A DNA stretch of 64,000 bases from Rhodanobacter sp. LX-99 (lineage in GTDB: Bacteria; Pseudomonadota; Gammaproteobacteria; Xanthomonadales; Rhodanobacteraceae), in contig NZ_JAHFVL010000001.1 of the NCBI RefSeq assembly GCF_018599185.1, positions 2,232,001 to 2,296,000 of the forward strand. Reading direction: 5' to 3'. The notes beneath the pieces are model-generated. The model did not search any database. It was not told where the DNA came from and saw only the letters and a program-made list of their open reading frames with translations. Below are positions 19,293 to 28,922 of the stretch, one piece after another. Made by a program: the position numbers and the translations under genes. Numbering within the stretch: the stretch's first letter is position 1; each line of letters starts with the position of its first letter.

Positions 19293-19832
19293 TTAGCGCT
19301 GTTCGTGCCCCGGCGCCAGCCACTGTTCCAGCTGCGCCGCAGACAGCGGACCGGCATGTGTCGCCAAAATGCGCCCATCGGCACTGATCAGCACGCTATA
19401 GGGGAGAACCTGATGGATATTGCCCAGTTGCAACGAGGTGCTTGGCGGGCTCATCCGGCCGATCAAGATCGGGTAATTCACCGGATGTGCGGCCAAAAAT
19501 GCCCGAACGTGAGCGGGCTCGTCCATCGCAATACCGACCACGATCGGCACATGTTCGCCGAACTTTTCCTGCGCCAAGGCCAGTACCGGCATCTCGGCCA
19601 GGCAGGGTACGCACCAGCTGGCCCAGAAATTCAGCAGCACCCGGCGGCCACGGTAGTCGCTCAACAGGTGCGGCTTGCCGTCGAGGTCGTGCAGGCTGAT
19701 TGCCGGCAGGGGCTGGCCTACCAAGGGCGATTCCGCAGGTGCCGGTGGCCGGCTGCGATGCTGCGCATAGCCGCCGAGCGCCGCAGCGAGCACCGCCAGG
19801 CCGAGGATCAGCCAGTTGCTGCGGCTCAGCAT
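19293..19832 (-). CDS. TlpA/ResA-like thiol-disulfide oxidoreductase
   Basis: A 179-residue membrane-anchored thioredoxin. An N-terminal uncleaved signal-anchor helix (about residues 7-22) precedes a TlpA domain with the active site WCVPC (Cys74, Cys77), the [17 protein letters not shown] entry and NFWASW. It should face the periplasm and reduce or isomerise disulfides. Its ATG overlaps the dsbD stop by one base (TGATG), so the two are co-translated, and DsbD is its likely electron donor. Possible roles are cytochrome c maturation or general periplasmic reduction; the exact substrate is not shown by the sequence. Confidence 0.9.
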   Translation of the reverse strand: MLSRSNWLILGLAVLAAALGGYAQHRSRPPAPAESPLVGQPLPAISLHDLDGKPHLLSDYRGRRVLLNFWASWCVPCLAEMPVLALAQEKFGEHVPIVVGIAMDEPAHVRAFLAAHPVNYPILIGRMSPPSTSLQLGNIHQVLPYSVLISADGRILATHAGPLSAAQLEQWLAPGHEQR

Positions 19833-22027
19833 CAGCGCGCCGCTTCCGTCAGCGCCTGCTCGACGATCGAGCGGGTCAGTACGGTGGACAGCTGTTTGCC
19901 GGAGCCGCCGTTCCTCGGGAACACCACGTACAGCGGCACGCCGGGCGAATGGTATTGCTGCAGGAACGCGCTGATGGCCGGGTTGACGTCGGTCCAGTCG
20001 CCCTTCATGTAGACCGCGCCGGTGCGCTGCAGCAGGTCGCGGAACGCCTGCGTGTCCAGCACCGCATGCTCGTTCGCCTTGCAGGTGACGCACCAGTCCG
20101 CGGTCATGTCGACAAAAACGGGCGTGCCGGCCGCGCGCAGTTCGGCGAGTTTTTCCGGGCTGTAGGCAACCACGCCCTCCTCGGCCGCGGCCGTGCTCGA
20201 CGGCGGCGGCACGTGGGCGAGCAGGTACATCGGCACCAGGGTGGCGAGCGCCAGCACCGTTACCGCGATCTTGCTGGACGCGCCGCGCGAGCGGCTGCGC
20301 TCGAACCACCACAGCGTCATCGCCAGCAGCACCATCGCCACCAGCACCAGGCCGACCGCGTCGGCGCCGCGCTGGTTCGCCAGCACCCACACCAGCCACG
20401 CCGCGGTGAGGTACATCGGGAACGCCAGCACCTGCTTCAGCGTTTCCATCCAGCGGCCCGGCTTCGGCAGCAGGCGCGCCAGCGCCGGCACGAAACCGAT
20501 CAGCAGAAACGGTAGCGCGAGGCCGACGCCCAGCGCCAGGAACACCAGCAGCGCGGACAGCATCGGCGCGGCGAACGCATACGCCAGCGCGCTGCCCATG
20601 AACGGCGCCGTGCACGGGCTGGCCACCACCACCGCCAGCACGCCGGTGAAAAAGTCGCCGGCCGGACCGGAACGGGCGGCGAGGCCGGCGCCGGTATTGC
20701 CCAGCGAGGCGCCGAACTGCACCACGCCGGACATCGACAGGCCGACCGCCAGCATCACGCAGGCCAGCGCACCGACCAGCAGCGGCTGCTGCAATTGGGT
20801 GCCCCAGCCCAACGCGTGACCGGCCGAGCGCAAGGCAAGAATGCCCAAACCCAGCGCAGCAAAACTGACCAGCACGCCGGCGGCATAGAACAAGGCATGC
20901 CGACGCGCCGTGGCGCGGCTCTCGCCGCTCTCCAGCACGCTGACCGCCTTGATCGACAGCACCGGCAGCACGCACGGCATCAGGTTCAGCACCAGGCCTC
21001 CGCCCAGCGCCAGCAGCAGCGCGGCGATCAGGCTGACCTGCAGCGGACCGCCGGCGAGATCGGCCGGCGGCAGTTCCGGTGCCACGGCACCGGACGCCAC
21101 GGCGCCGCTGTCCAGGTCGATGTCCACCGCGCGCGTCATCAGCGGATAGCACAGGCCGCCGTCCTGGCAGCCCTGGAAGCTCGCCTGCAGCGCGAGCCGC
21201 TTGCGGCCGGCCAGGTCGCCTTCCACCGTCACCGGCAGCTCGACCTGGTCGAAGTACACGGTGACGTCGCCGTAGTGTGCGTCGTGGTGCGCGGTGCCGG
21301 CCGGCCAGGCGGGTTTCAGCGTGAGGCCAGCGGCATCCTTGAGCTTCAGCGTGGTCTGGTCGCGGTACAGGTAGTAACCCTTCGGCATCGTCCAGCGCAG
21401 CAGCAACTGCTGCGGACCCTGTGCCAGCGCCTCGAAGCGGAATGCCTGTTCGGCCGGCAGCGGCGCGCCGGTCGCGGCGGCGCCCGTATTGCTGCCGAGC
21501 CGGTTCAGCGCCGCGCCCAGCGCGTTGCCGGCCGTTGGCGTCGCCGCGACGCCGGCATTGGCCGGCAGCGGCAGGTCCAGCTTCTCGGTATGCGGCGGGT
21601 AGCAGATCTTCGGGTCGACCTCGTGGCAGCCCTGGTACTGCACGCTCAGCTGCAGCCGCGTGGTGCCGGCGGCGACGGTATACGGGATGCTGGCGTCGAC
21701 GCCGTGGTGGTAGGTCTCCACGTCGCCGAGGTATTCGTCGTGATGCTTCTCGCCGTCGGGCAACTGCGCCTCGCCCAGGGTGACGCCGTCGCCGCCCTTG
21801 AACTTCATGCGGCCGCGGTAGAGGTAGTAGTCCGGCGCGATCGTCCAGTGCAGCTTCAGCATGCCCGGCGTGGCGGTGTCGGCGCTCAGCTTGTACGCCT
21901 CGGTCACCGGCAGCAGGTCGGCGGTGTCCTGTGCCGGCGCCGGCAGCGCGGCGGACAGCAGGATCGGCAACAGGAAGGCGAGCACGGGCAGGCGGGTGGC
22001 CAGTCGGCCGAAAGACAACGGTCGCAT
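19832..22027 (-). CDS. dsbD: Thiol:disulfide interchange protein DsbD with duplicated N-terminal domain
   Basis: DsbD moves electrons from cytoplasmic thioredoxin across the inner membrane. The 731-residue protein is well above the 565-residue E. coli protein because the N-terminal DsbD-alpha domain occurs twice: about residues 35-155 (WTIAPDYYLYRGRMKF, YQGCHEVDPKICYPP) and 185-300 (WTMPKGYYLYRDQTTLKL, FQGCQDGGLCYP). Each copy keeps a Cys pair. The eight-helix core has its redox Cys in LMPCVLPVLSIK and SPCTAPFMG, and the C-terminal gamma domain has ADWCVTCK near residue 643. The ATG at 22027 has GGAG 8 nt ahead; a GTG precedes it directly. Confidence 0.93.
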   Translation of the reverse strand: MRPLSFGRLATRLPVLAFLLPILLSAALPAPAQDTADLLPVTEAYKLSADTATPGMLKLHWTIAPDYYLYRGRMKFKGGDGVTLGEAQLPDGEKHHDEYLGDVETYHHGVDASIPYTVAAGTTRLQLSVQYQGCHEVDPKICYPPHTEKLDLPLPANAGVAATPTAGNALGAALNRLGSNTGAAATGAPLPAEQAFRFEALAQGPQQLLLRWTMPKGYYLYRDQTTLKLKDAAGLTLKPAWPAGTAHHDAHYGDVTVYFDQVELPVTVEGDLAGRKRLALQASFQGCQDGGLCYPLMTRAVDIDLDSGAVASGAVAPELPPADLAGGPLQVSLIAALLLALGGGLVLNLMPCVLPVLSIKAVSVLESGESRATARRHALFYAAGVLVSFAALGLGILALRSAGHALGWGTQLQQPLLVGALACVMLAVGLSMSGVVQFGASLGNTGAGLAARSGPAGDFFTGVLAVVVASPCTAPFMGSALAYAFAAPMLSALLVFLALGVGLALPFLLIGFVPALARLLPKPGRWMETLKQVLAFPMYLTAAWLVWVLANQRGADAVGLVLVAMVLLAMTLWWFERSRSRGASSKIAVTVLALATLVPMYLLAHVPPPSSTAAAEEGVVAYSPEKLAELRAAGTPVFVDMTADWCVTCKANEHAVLDTQAFRDLLQRTGAVYMKGDWTDVNPAISAFLQQYHSPGVPLYVVFPRNGGSGKQLSTVLTRSIVEQALTEAAR

Positions 22028-22300
22028 CACGACTCCAGCAACTTGGGGCCTGTGGGGACAGGCAGGTGGACATTATGACCCAGCGGGTGAGGGCGGGTTC
22101 GCCGGCTGCGGCCTTGTGCCTTCGCCCGGCACCCCAAACAGGGTAGGAGTTGCCGTGGCACGCCATGAGGGCCACATTCGGGCAGTTCCGTTGGTCCACT
22201 TTCCGGTAGATCCGTGGCTCCCCCGTTTTGCCGCGAAGTGGTTCTTCTGGCGCGACCGCGAAACCGCGAGCATGCGGGATCCTCACCTGCGGAGAACGTC

Positions 22301-23329
22301 ATGCGTCGTTTCGTCGTATTGCTGCTGTTGCTGTTGTCGTGGGTATGCGCGCCATCGTGGGCCGAAACCGGCCAGCAGCGGGCGGAAGCGGCCGGTCGCG
22401 GCCTGGTGGGTTCGCCCGCGCCGCAGCTGGTGCTGAAGACGATCGACGGCGAGGTCATCGACCTGGCGGGACTGTATGGCCGCAAAGCCGTCTATCTGAA
22501 ATTCTGGGCCACCTGGTGCGTGCCTTGTCGCGAACAGATGCCGCATCTGGAGCGCGTGTTCGAACGGGCCGGCCCGGATCTGGCGGTGATCGCGGTCGAC
22601 GTCGGCTTCGACGACAGCGTAGACGCGGTACGCAAGTACCGTCGCGAGGTGGGACTGAAGATGCCGATCGTGTTCGATGCGGACGGCACGCTGGGCGCGG
22701 CTTTCAACCTGCGGGTGACGCCGCAGCACGTGGTGATCGGCCGTGACGGGCGCATCGCCTACGTGGGACATATGGCCGACGCGAGACTCGACGCGGCCCT
22801 GTCGGCGGCGCGCAAGGCGCCCGTCCGGCCGGTGGTCGCGGGCGCGAAGGCGCCACCGCCACCGTCACCCGTCGCCGTGGGCGGCCGTCTGCCGGCGCTG
22901 GAGCTGCCCACTCTGGACGGCGCCACGTTCCGGGTGACCGATGCCGTCGACAGGCGCCCGACCGTGCTGGTGTTCCTCTCGCCGTGGTGCGAGTCGTATC
23001 TGGCCGACAGCCGGCCAGCCCTTTCCGTCCGCTGCCGTGAGGTACGCGAACAGATGACCGCCTTGTCGGCGCGCGGGTCGGCCCACTGGATCGGCATCAG
23101 CTCGGGCCTGTGGGCCAATCGCGACGACCTGGTTCACTGGCGCGACGAGCACCGCGTCGGCATGCCGCTCGCCCTGGATGCCTCCGGCGCCCTGTTCCGC
23201 CGCTTCGGCGTGATGCGCGTGCCGACCGTGCTGGTGGCGGACGCGGATGGGCGCGTGGTGCGCCGCACCGAAGGCGCGGATGCCGGCCTCGCTGCGCAGC
23301 TGCAGGCCCTGGGAAGCGCTTCGCGTTGA
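22301..23329 (+). CDS. Exported protein with two tandem thioredoxin-like domains
   Basis: A 342-residue protein with a cleavable signal peptide (hydrophobic core RRFVVLLLLLLSWVCAP, cleavage near AETG) and two TlpA/AhpC-type thioredoxin folds, about residues 35-165 and 190-340, joined by a proline-rich linker. Domain one has an intact active site WCVPC (Cys73, Cys76). Domain two has WCESY: Cys230 remains but the resolving Cys is replaced by Tyr, with another Cys at 245. It may therefore couple a redox-active domain to a peroxiredoxin-like or binding domain. It is divergent from dsbD, its plausible reductant. GGAG precedes the ATG. Confidence 0.8.
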   Translation: MRRFVVLLLLLLSWVCAPSWAETGQQRAEAAGRGLVGSPAPQLVLKTIDGEVIDLAGLYGRKAVYLKFWATWCVPCREQMPHLERVFERAGPDLAVIAVDVGFDDSVDAVRKYRREVGLKMPIVFDADGTLGAAFNLRVTPQHVVIGRDGRIAYVGHMADARLDAALSAARKAPVRPVVAGAKAPPPPSPVAVGGRLPALELPTLDGATFRVTDAVDRRPTVLVFLSPWCESYLADSRPALSVRCREVREQMTALSARGSAHWIGISSGLWANRDDLVHWRDEHRVGMPLALDASGALFRRFGVMRVPTVLVADADGRVVRRTEGADAGLAAQLQALGSASR

Positions 23330-23350
23330 CGATGCAGGCGTGCCTGCGAC

Positions 23351-23686
23351 TCAGCCGTCGACGTTGGCGCGGACCCAGTCCAGATAGGCTTCGTGGCCGT
23401 GCCGCGCCGGCACCGCGATCAGTTCGGGCAGCTCGTACGGGTGCAATTCGAGCAGGCGGGCTTTCAGCGCGTCGAAGCGGGCGGCGGTGGTCTTGATCAG
23501 CAGCAGTTCCTCGCTGTCGCGGGTCACGGCGCCCTGCCAGCGGTAGGTGGAACGAACGGCGGGCAGGCAGTTGACGCAGGCGGCCAGCCGCTCGCCGACC
23601 AGCGCCTCGGCGATGGCCTGGGCGCTGGCGGCGTCCGGGCAGCTGCAATAGCAGAGCAGGACGGTGGCGGGATCGGTCGCAGTCAT
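23351..23686 (-). CDS. cutA: CutA1 family protein
   Basis: A 111-residue cytoplasmic trimeric protein. The family signature is visible: CYCSCPDAASAQAIAEALVGERLAACVN, YRWQG, EELLLIKTT and HPYELPELIAVP. It is linked genetically to divalent-cation tolerance in E. coli, though a direct metal role is disputed. The ATG at 23686 gives the normal length; the frame is open further upstream without a family match. It is convergent with the tandem thioredoxin gene and divergent from groES, whose promoter region lies between them. Confidence 0.93.
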   Translation of the reverse strand: MTATDPATVLLCYCSCPDAASAQAIAEALVGERLAACVNCLPAVRSTYRWQGAVTRDSEELLLIKTTAARFDALKARLLELHPYELPELIAVPARHGHEAYLDWVRANVDG

Positions 23687-23747
23687 GGCCAAAGCGTACC
23701 CGGCTCGCGCCGGCGGCGCCTGCCCGCGGGCGATTTCGCGGCGTGCC

Positions 23748-23776
23748 CTTGAAACGCAGCCTTGGTTGCCCAATTA
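23748..23776 (+). promoter_or_regulatory. Sigma-32-type heat-shock promoter of groESL
   Basis: CTTGAAA at 23748-23754 and CCCAATTA at 23769-23776, separated by 14 nt, closely match the RpoH consensus CTTGAA-N13-15-CCCCATnT. It lies about 150 nt upstream of the groES ATG and upstream of the CIRCE element. Confidence 0.75.
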
Positions 23777-23805
23777 GCTGTTGCATCCCCCGTTTTGAAG
23801 ATCTC

Positions 23806-23833
23806 TTGCAGCGGGGTCGCATACCCGTAAAAT
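23806..23833 (+). promoter_or_regulatory. Sigma-70-type promoter of groESL overlapping CIRCE
   Basis: TTGCAG (23806-23811) and TAAAAT (23828-23833) with 16-nt spacing. The -10 box abuts the CIRCE operator, so bound HrcA would block initiation. Confidence 0.6.
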
Positions 23834-23859
23834 TGGCACTCATTCACTCTGAGTGCTAA
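23833..23859 (+). promoter_or_regulatory. CIRCE operator (HrcA binding site)
   Basis: TTGGCACTC, nine bases, GAGTGCTAA: one mismatch from the canonical inverted repeat TTAGCACTC-N9-GAGTGCTAA. It sits 64 nt before groES. hrcA itself is not in the window. Confidence 0.93.
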
Positions 23860-23923
23860 CAAGATCGCGGTCCCGGGTCTTGAAAGCCTTGTCCATCAAC
23901 CATCTAGTCAGCTGGAGTCGTCC

Positions 23924-24217
23924 ATGAGCACACTGCGTCCGTTGCACGATCGCGTCATCGTCAAGCGTCTCGAAGAAGAGCGCGTTTCCGCCGGCGGCAT
24001 CGTCATTCCCGACAGCGCCACCGAAAAGCCGACCCGCGGCAAGGTCGTCGCCGCCGGCACCGGCCTGATCATGAGCGACGGCAAGGTGCGCCCGATGTCG
24101 CTGAAGGCCGGCGACGTGGTGCTGTTCGGCAAGTACGCCGGCCAGGAAATCAAGATCGACGGCGAAGAGCTGGTCTTCCTCAAGGAAGACGACATCGTGG
24201 CCGTGATCGAAGGCTGA
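23924..24217 (+). CDS. groES: Co-chaperonin GroES
   Basis: A 97-residue heptameric lid of the GroEL cage. It begins [19 protein letters not shown], has the mobile-loop region [20 protein letters not shown] and ends [15 protein letters not shown]; all are standard. It is the first gene of the bicistronic groESL operon, 126 nt ahead of groEL. The upstream region carries a sigma-32-like promoter, a sigma-70-like promoter and a CIRCE element, so both positive (RpoH) and negative (HrcA) heat-shock control are predicted. Confidence 0.98.
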   Translation: MSTLRPLHDRVIVKRLEEERVSAGGIVIPDSATEKPTRGKVVAAGTGLIMSDGKVRPMSLKAGDVVLFGKYAGQEIKIDGEELVFLKEDDIVAVIEG

Positions 24218-24331
24218 TGGGTTGGGGGCTTTGGTTGGTTGAGCGCGAGATCAAAACCGCGCACCCAGTCGCCTTTGGCTCCTTCTGGTAGCACCTCGCG
24301 AAATTTTCCCATTCTTGTTCAATTTTTTTGA

Positions 24332-25996
<1,665 letters not shown>

Positions 25997-26017
25997 GTTC
26001 CACGCCCAAGGCACGAC

Positions 26018-26053
26018 AAAAGAAAACCCCGCTACGGCGGGGTTTTCTTTTTT
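26018..26053. terminator. Bidirectional terminator between groEL and the Asn/Ala-repeat gene
   Basis: AAAAGAAAACCCCGC pairs with GCGGGGTTTTCTTTT around a TACG tetraloop, with T-rich flanks on both strands. Immediately beyond it (26056-26086) is a second perfect 13-bp GC stem with a GTATT loop but no T tract. Confidence 0.9.
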
Positions 26054-26093
26054 GGCACCGGCCCGGCGGTATTCGCCGGGCCGGTGACGTGGT

Positions 26094-26669
26094 TCAGTGC
26101 CCGTGCGCGTGCGCGCTGGCGTCCGCCTTCACGCCGGCACCGACCGACTGCCCGGTGGCGGTCTGCTGCACCGCGTCGCCGACCGAGCCGGCCGAGCGGT
26201 CGGTGGACTGGATCGCCGAATGCGCGGCGTCGCGCACGTCGCCGCCCACACCCTGGCCCATGTCGCCGGCCTTGCCCGCGGTGGCGGCGGTGTCGAGACC
26301 GGCACCGGTATCGACGTTGGCGTTGGCGCCGGCATGCGAGTCGCCGGCGCCTGCCCCGATCGTGCCATTGGCATTCGCGTTGGCGTTGGCGTTGGCGTTG
26401 GCGTTGGCATCGGCGTGGTCGTTGACGGTCGAGCGGGTCTTGTCGGCGGCCTTGCGGGTCCGGTGCTTCACGTGGGAATCGGTGCGGTGCAGGGTCTGCT
26501 CCGTCTGCGCGGTGGTTTGACCAACGGTGTGCATGGCGCTCGGTGCGGCTGCGCCGACGTGGGCGCCGGCACCGACCCGGGCGGCACCGCCGAGGTTGGC
26601 CTGGGCGAAGGCGGACACGGTGAATACGCTGGCACCGATCACGAGGGCGGAAAGTATGGTCTTGCGCAT
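26094..26669 (-). CDS. Exported Ala/Gly/Asn-rich repeat protein
   Basis: A 191-residue protein with a clear signal peptide (MRKTILSALVIGASVFTVSA, cleavage near FAQA). The mature chain is low complexity: Gly/Ala-rich at the start, a Thr/His/Lys/Arg-rich segment (HRTDSHVKHRTRKAADKTRS), an alternating Asn-Ala run of about eight repeats in the middle, then a polar Asp/Gly/Ala region ending in AHAHGH. No catalytic motif or known domain is visible. The Asn-Ala run comes from a hexanucleotide tandem array and is likely to vary in length between strains. ATG with GGAGG in its leader. A surface or periplasmic structural role is only a guess. Confidence 0.7.
   Translation of the reverse strand: MRKTILSALVIGASVFTVSAFAQANLGGAARVGAGAHVGAAAPSAMHTVGQTTAQTEQTLHRTDSHVKHRTRKAADKTRSTVNDHADANANANANANANANGTIGAGAGDSHAGANANVDTGAGLDTAATAGKAGDMGQGVGGDVRDAAHSAIQSTDRSAGSVGDAVQQTATGQSVGAGVKADASAHAHGH
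26365..26412. repeat. Hexanucleotide tandem repeat (Asn-Ala codons)
   Basis: Five perfect GCGTTG units (26377-26406, plus strand) are flanked on both sides by one-base variants (GCATTC, CCATTG, GCATCG). The 6-bp unit keeps the reading frame whatever the copy number, so slippage would alter only the length of the Asn-Ala run. Confidence 0.9.
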
Positions 26670-26843
26670 GAGATTGACCTCCAAATGGGGGAATGCCGCC
26701 GCAAGGCACACTGCACGCGCCTCACGGACGCGTCGACGCTAGACGGCGCTGCCCCACTGTCGTGTGAACATCGTGCCGCGGTCTTCAGTCGCCGGACAGC
26801 TCGCTGAACGGCGAGCCCGGAGCGAGGGTTCGAATCGTGCGCA

Positions 26844-28748
26844 TCATCGTGCGGCGGATGCCGGCAATGGCGCTGGCGGCACGTCGTTGTGGGCGATCTT
26901 GCCGGGTGCGGGCGTGAGCGCAGGCGTCGCCGGCTGTGGCAGCAGGCTGTCCAGCTTGTTGCTCATGCGCAACTGGTCGATGCTGGCCATGGCCTTGTCG
27001 AGTTGCTGCTGGTCGTCGCCCTCGGCCAGCGGCGGCGCGCCGGGTGCCTCGGTGAGCGCGGCCAGTTGCGGGCCGACCAGTTCGGTCAGCGCGAAGTACG
27101 GATCGTCGTGGATGCCGATGTGCGCCAGCAGCTTGCCGGGCAGCAGCCAGGAGGCGGTATCGGCCTTGCTGCGCTTGCCCGGGTGCTTCGGATCGACCAG
27201 CAGCCATACGCCGGCCTGGCTCAGCATGTCGCCGCCGTCGACGAAGCCGGTGATCTGGTAGCTGTTGCTCAGCGCCGGCAGGTGGTCGCCATAGAACAGC
27301 ACCACGCTGGGCCGCTGGCGCTGGGCCAGCAGCTTCACCAGCCGGCCGAGCTCGGCGTCGGCGTGCTTGAGGTGGTAGAGGTAGGTCTGCAGTTCCAGCT
27401 TGTCGCGGCCGCTGATGCCGTCGGGCACCGGGATCGCGTCGCGTTCGGCGACGCGGGCAGGCTCGACGTCGTACGGGCCGTGCGCCTCGATGCTGATCGC
27501 GAAGATGAACTGCGGCGGGCCGTCGTTCTTCAGCAGCGTCATGATCTCGTCGGTCATCGCGCTGTCGGCCATGTACTTGCCGTCGTTCGGCGACGCGGGC
27601 GGGAACGACGACTGCGAGACGAAGCGGTCGAAGCCGATCGCCTTGAACGCGGTGGTTCGGTTCCAGAACGCCGGGTCGTTGCCGTGCAGCGCCAGCGTGG
27701 TGTAGCCGTGCCGGTTGAGCGTGCGCACCAGCCCCGGCAGCGCCTTGTGGCTCATCTGCAGATAGGGAAACTGCAGGTTGTCGAAGTAGCGCAGGGACAG
27801 CCCGGTAAGCACCTCGAACTCGGTGCGGATGGTGCCGCCGCCGAAGGTGGGCACGTGCAGCTTGCCGCTGGTGCCATGTGCGGCGAGCCGGCGCAGGTTC
27901 GGCGCGAAGTTGCTGTGCTCGTAGCCGCGCATGATGGTCGGGTCGAAGAACGACTCGCTCTGCACCACCACGATGTCGGGCAGTTCGCCGCCGGCCGTCG
28001 GTGTCTGCATGAATTGCAGCAGGGCCGGCGTGGACTGCTCGATCAGCCTGGTGGCCGCGGCGCGATCCGGCTTGCGGTCGCCCTTGGAGTATTCGAGGTG
28101 GAACAGCATCAGCGAACTGACCAGGCCGGAGTGGGTGGTGGTGGAGATCGCCGACCACGGTTCCAGCCACAGCGTCTTCCCGTTGTAGATTTTCGCCCAG
28201 GCGGGCAGGCCGACCAGCATGCTGGCCAGCGCCAGCGCCAGCACGCCGCCGCCGAGCAGGCGCGCGCCGCGCGTGCGGCGCGGGAACAACGGCGGCTCCA
28301 GTCGCCATGCCGCGGCGATCAGGGCCACCGCGGCGAGCAGGCCCAGGTACGGCCACGGACTGTGCGGCAGGTAGCCGGACAGCAGGTGCATGCCGCCCTT
28401 GTGCAACTGGCCGACGATACGGAAATCGTCCGGCAGCAGCGGCGTGCCGAGGTTCGCCACCTTCAGCAGGTTGACCGCGTACAACAACCCCTGCAGCAGG
28501 AACGCCAGCGCGAACGACAGCAACGCGCGCCGGCTGATCGCCAGCAGGATGCCGGCCAGCAGCAGGCCCGGCCACGCATTGGCCAGCGGGTAGCGCGCCT
28601 GGTCGAACAGGCGCAGCGGAGTCACCCCGACGCCGCCGTCCACCAGTCCGGTGAGCAGCACGAAGGCCAGCGCCAGCAACAGCAGCAGCGCGGCGCGCGG
28701 GACGATGGCGCGCCAGCGTGCGGGCGGGTTGGCGAAATTCGGGGGCAT
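26844..28748 (-). CDS. LtaS/MdoB-like sulfatase-fold membrane transferase
   Basis: A 634-residue inner-membrane protein. About five helices occupy the first 190 residues, followed by a periplasmic alkaline-phosphatase-superfamily domain. Catalytic-type motifs are VVVQSESFFDP, FGGGTIRTEFEVLTGLS (with the probable nucleophilic Thr), ALHGND, FAISIEAHGPY and LFYGDHLPALS (metal-binding Asp/His). Relatives transfer glycerol phosphate or phosphoethanolamine to glycans (OpgB/MdoB, LtaS). Here the acceptor is unknown; periplasmic glucans or LPS are reasonable guesses. The last 60 residues are Pro/Ala rich. It is divergent from glnE. Confidence 0.87.
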   Translation of the reverse strand: MPPNFANPPARWRAIVPRAALLLLLALAFVLLTGLVDGGVGVTPLRLFDQARYPLANAWPGLLLAGILLAISRRALLSFALAFLLQGLLYAVNLLKVANLGTPLLPDDFRIVGQLHKGGMHLLSGYLPHSPWPYLGLLAAVALIAAAWRLEPPLFPRRTRGARLLGGGVLALALASMLVGLPAWAKIYNGKTLWLEPWSAISTTTHSGLVSSLMLFHLEYSKGDRKPDRAAATRLIEQSTPALLQFMQTPTAGGELPDIVVVQSESFFDPTIMRGYEHSNFAPNLRRLAAHGTSGKLHVPTFGGGTIRTEFEVLTGLSLRYFDNLQFPYLQMSHKALPGLVRTLNRHGYTTLALHGNDPAFWNRTTAFKAIGFDRFVSQSSFPPASPNDGKYMADSAMTDEIMTLLKNDGPPQFIFAISIEAHGPYDVEPARVAERDAIPVPDGISGRDKLELQTYLYHLKHADAELGRLVKLLAQRQRPSVVLFYGDHLPALSNSYQITGFVDGGDMLSQAGVWLLVDPKHPGKRSKADTASWLLPGKLLAHIGIHDDPYFALTELVGPQLAALTEAPGAPPLAEGDDQQQLDKAMASIDQLRMSNKLDSLLPQPATPALTPAPGKIAHNDVPPAPLPASAAR

Positions 28749-28922
28749 GGCAGTCCTGCGGTTGCTGTCATGGTCTGGACACGCCAATGTAATGGCATCC
28801 AGATGAACAATGGGTAGGGTGTGGCCGGCGAGTTTCGAGCTTGGCCACGGCTTGTTCAAGCTGCCGTCACGGTCCGCCCGGCCGGGTGCCGGCAACCGCC
28901 CGGCATGCGGCACAATGACCGG

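Noticed and set aside
26365..26412. Short tandem repeats considered as a CRISPR-like array
   Set aside because: Units are 6 bp with no spacers and lie in an open frame.
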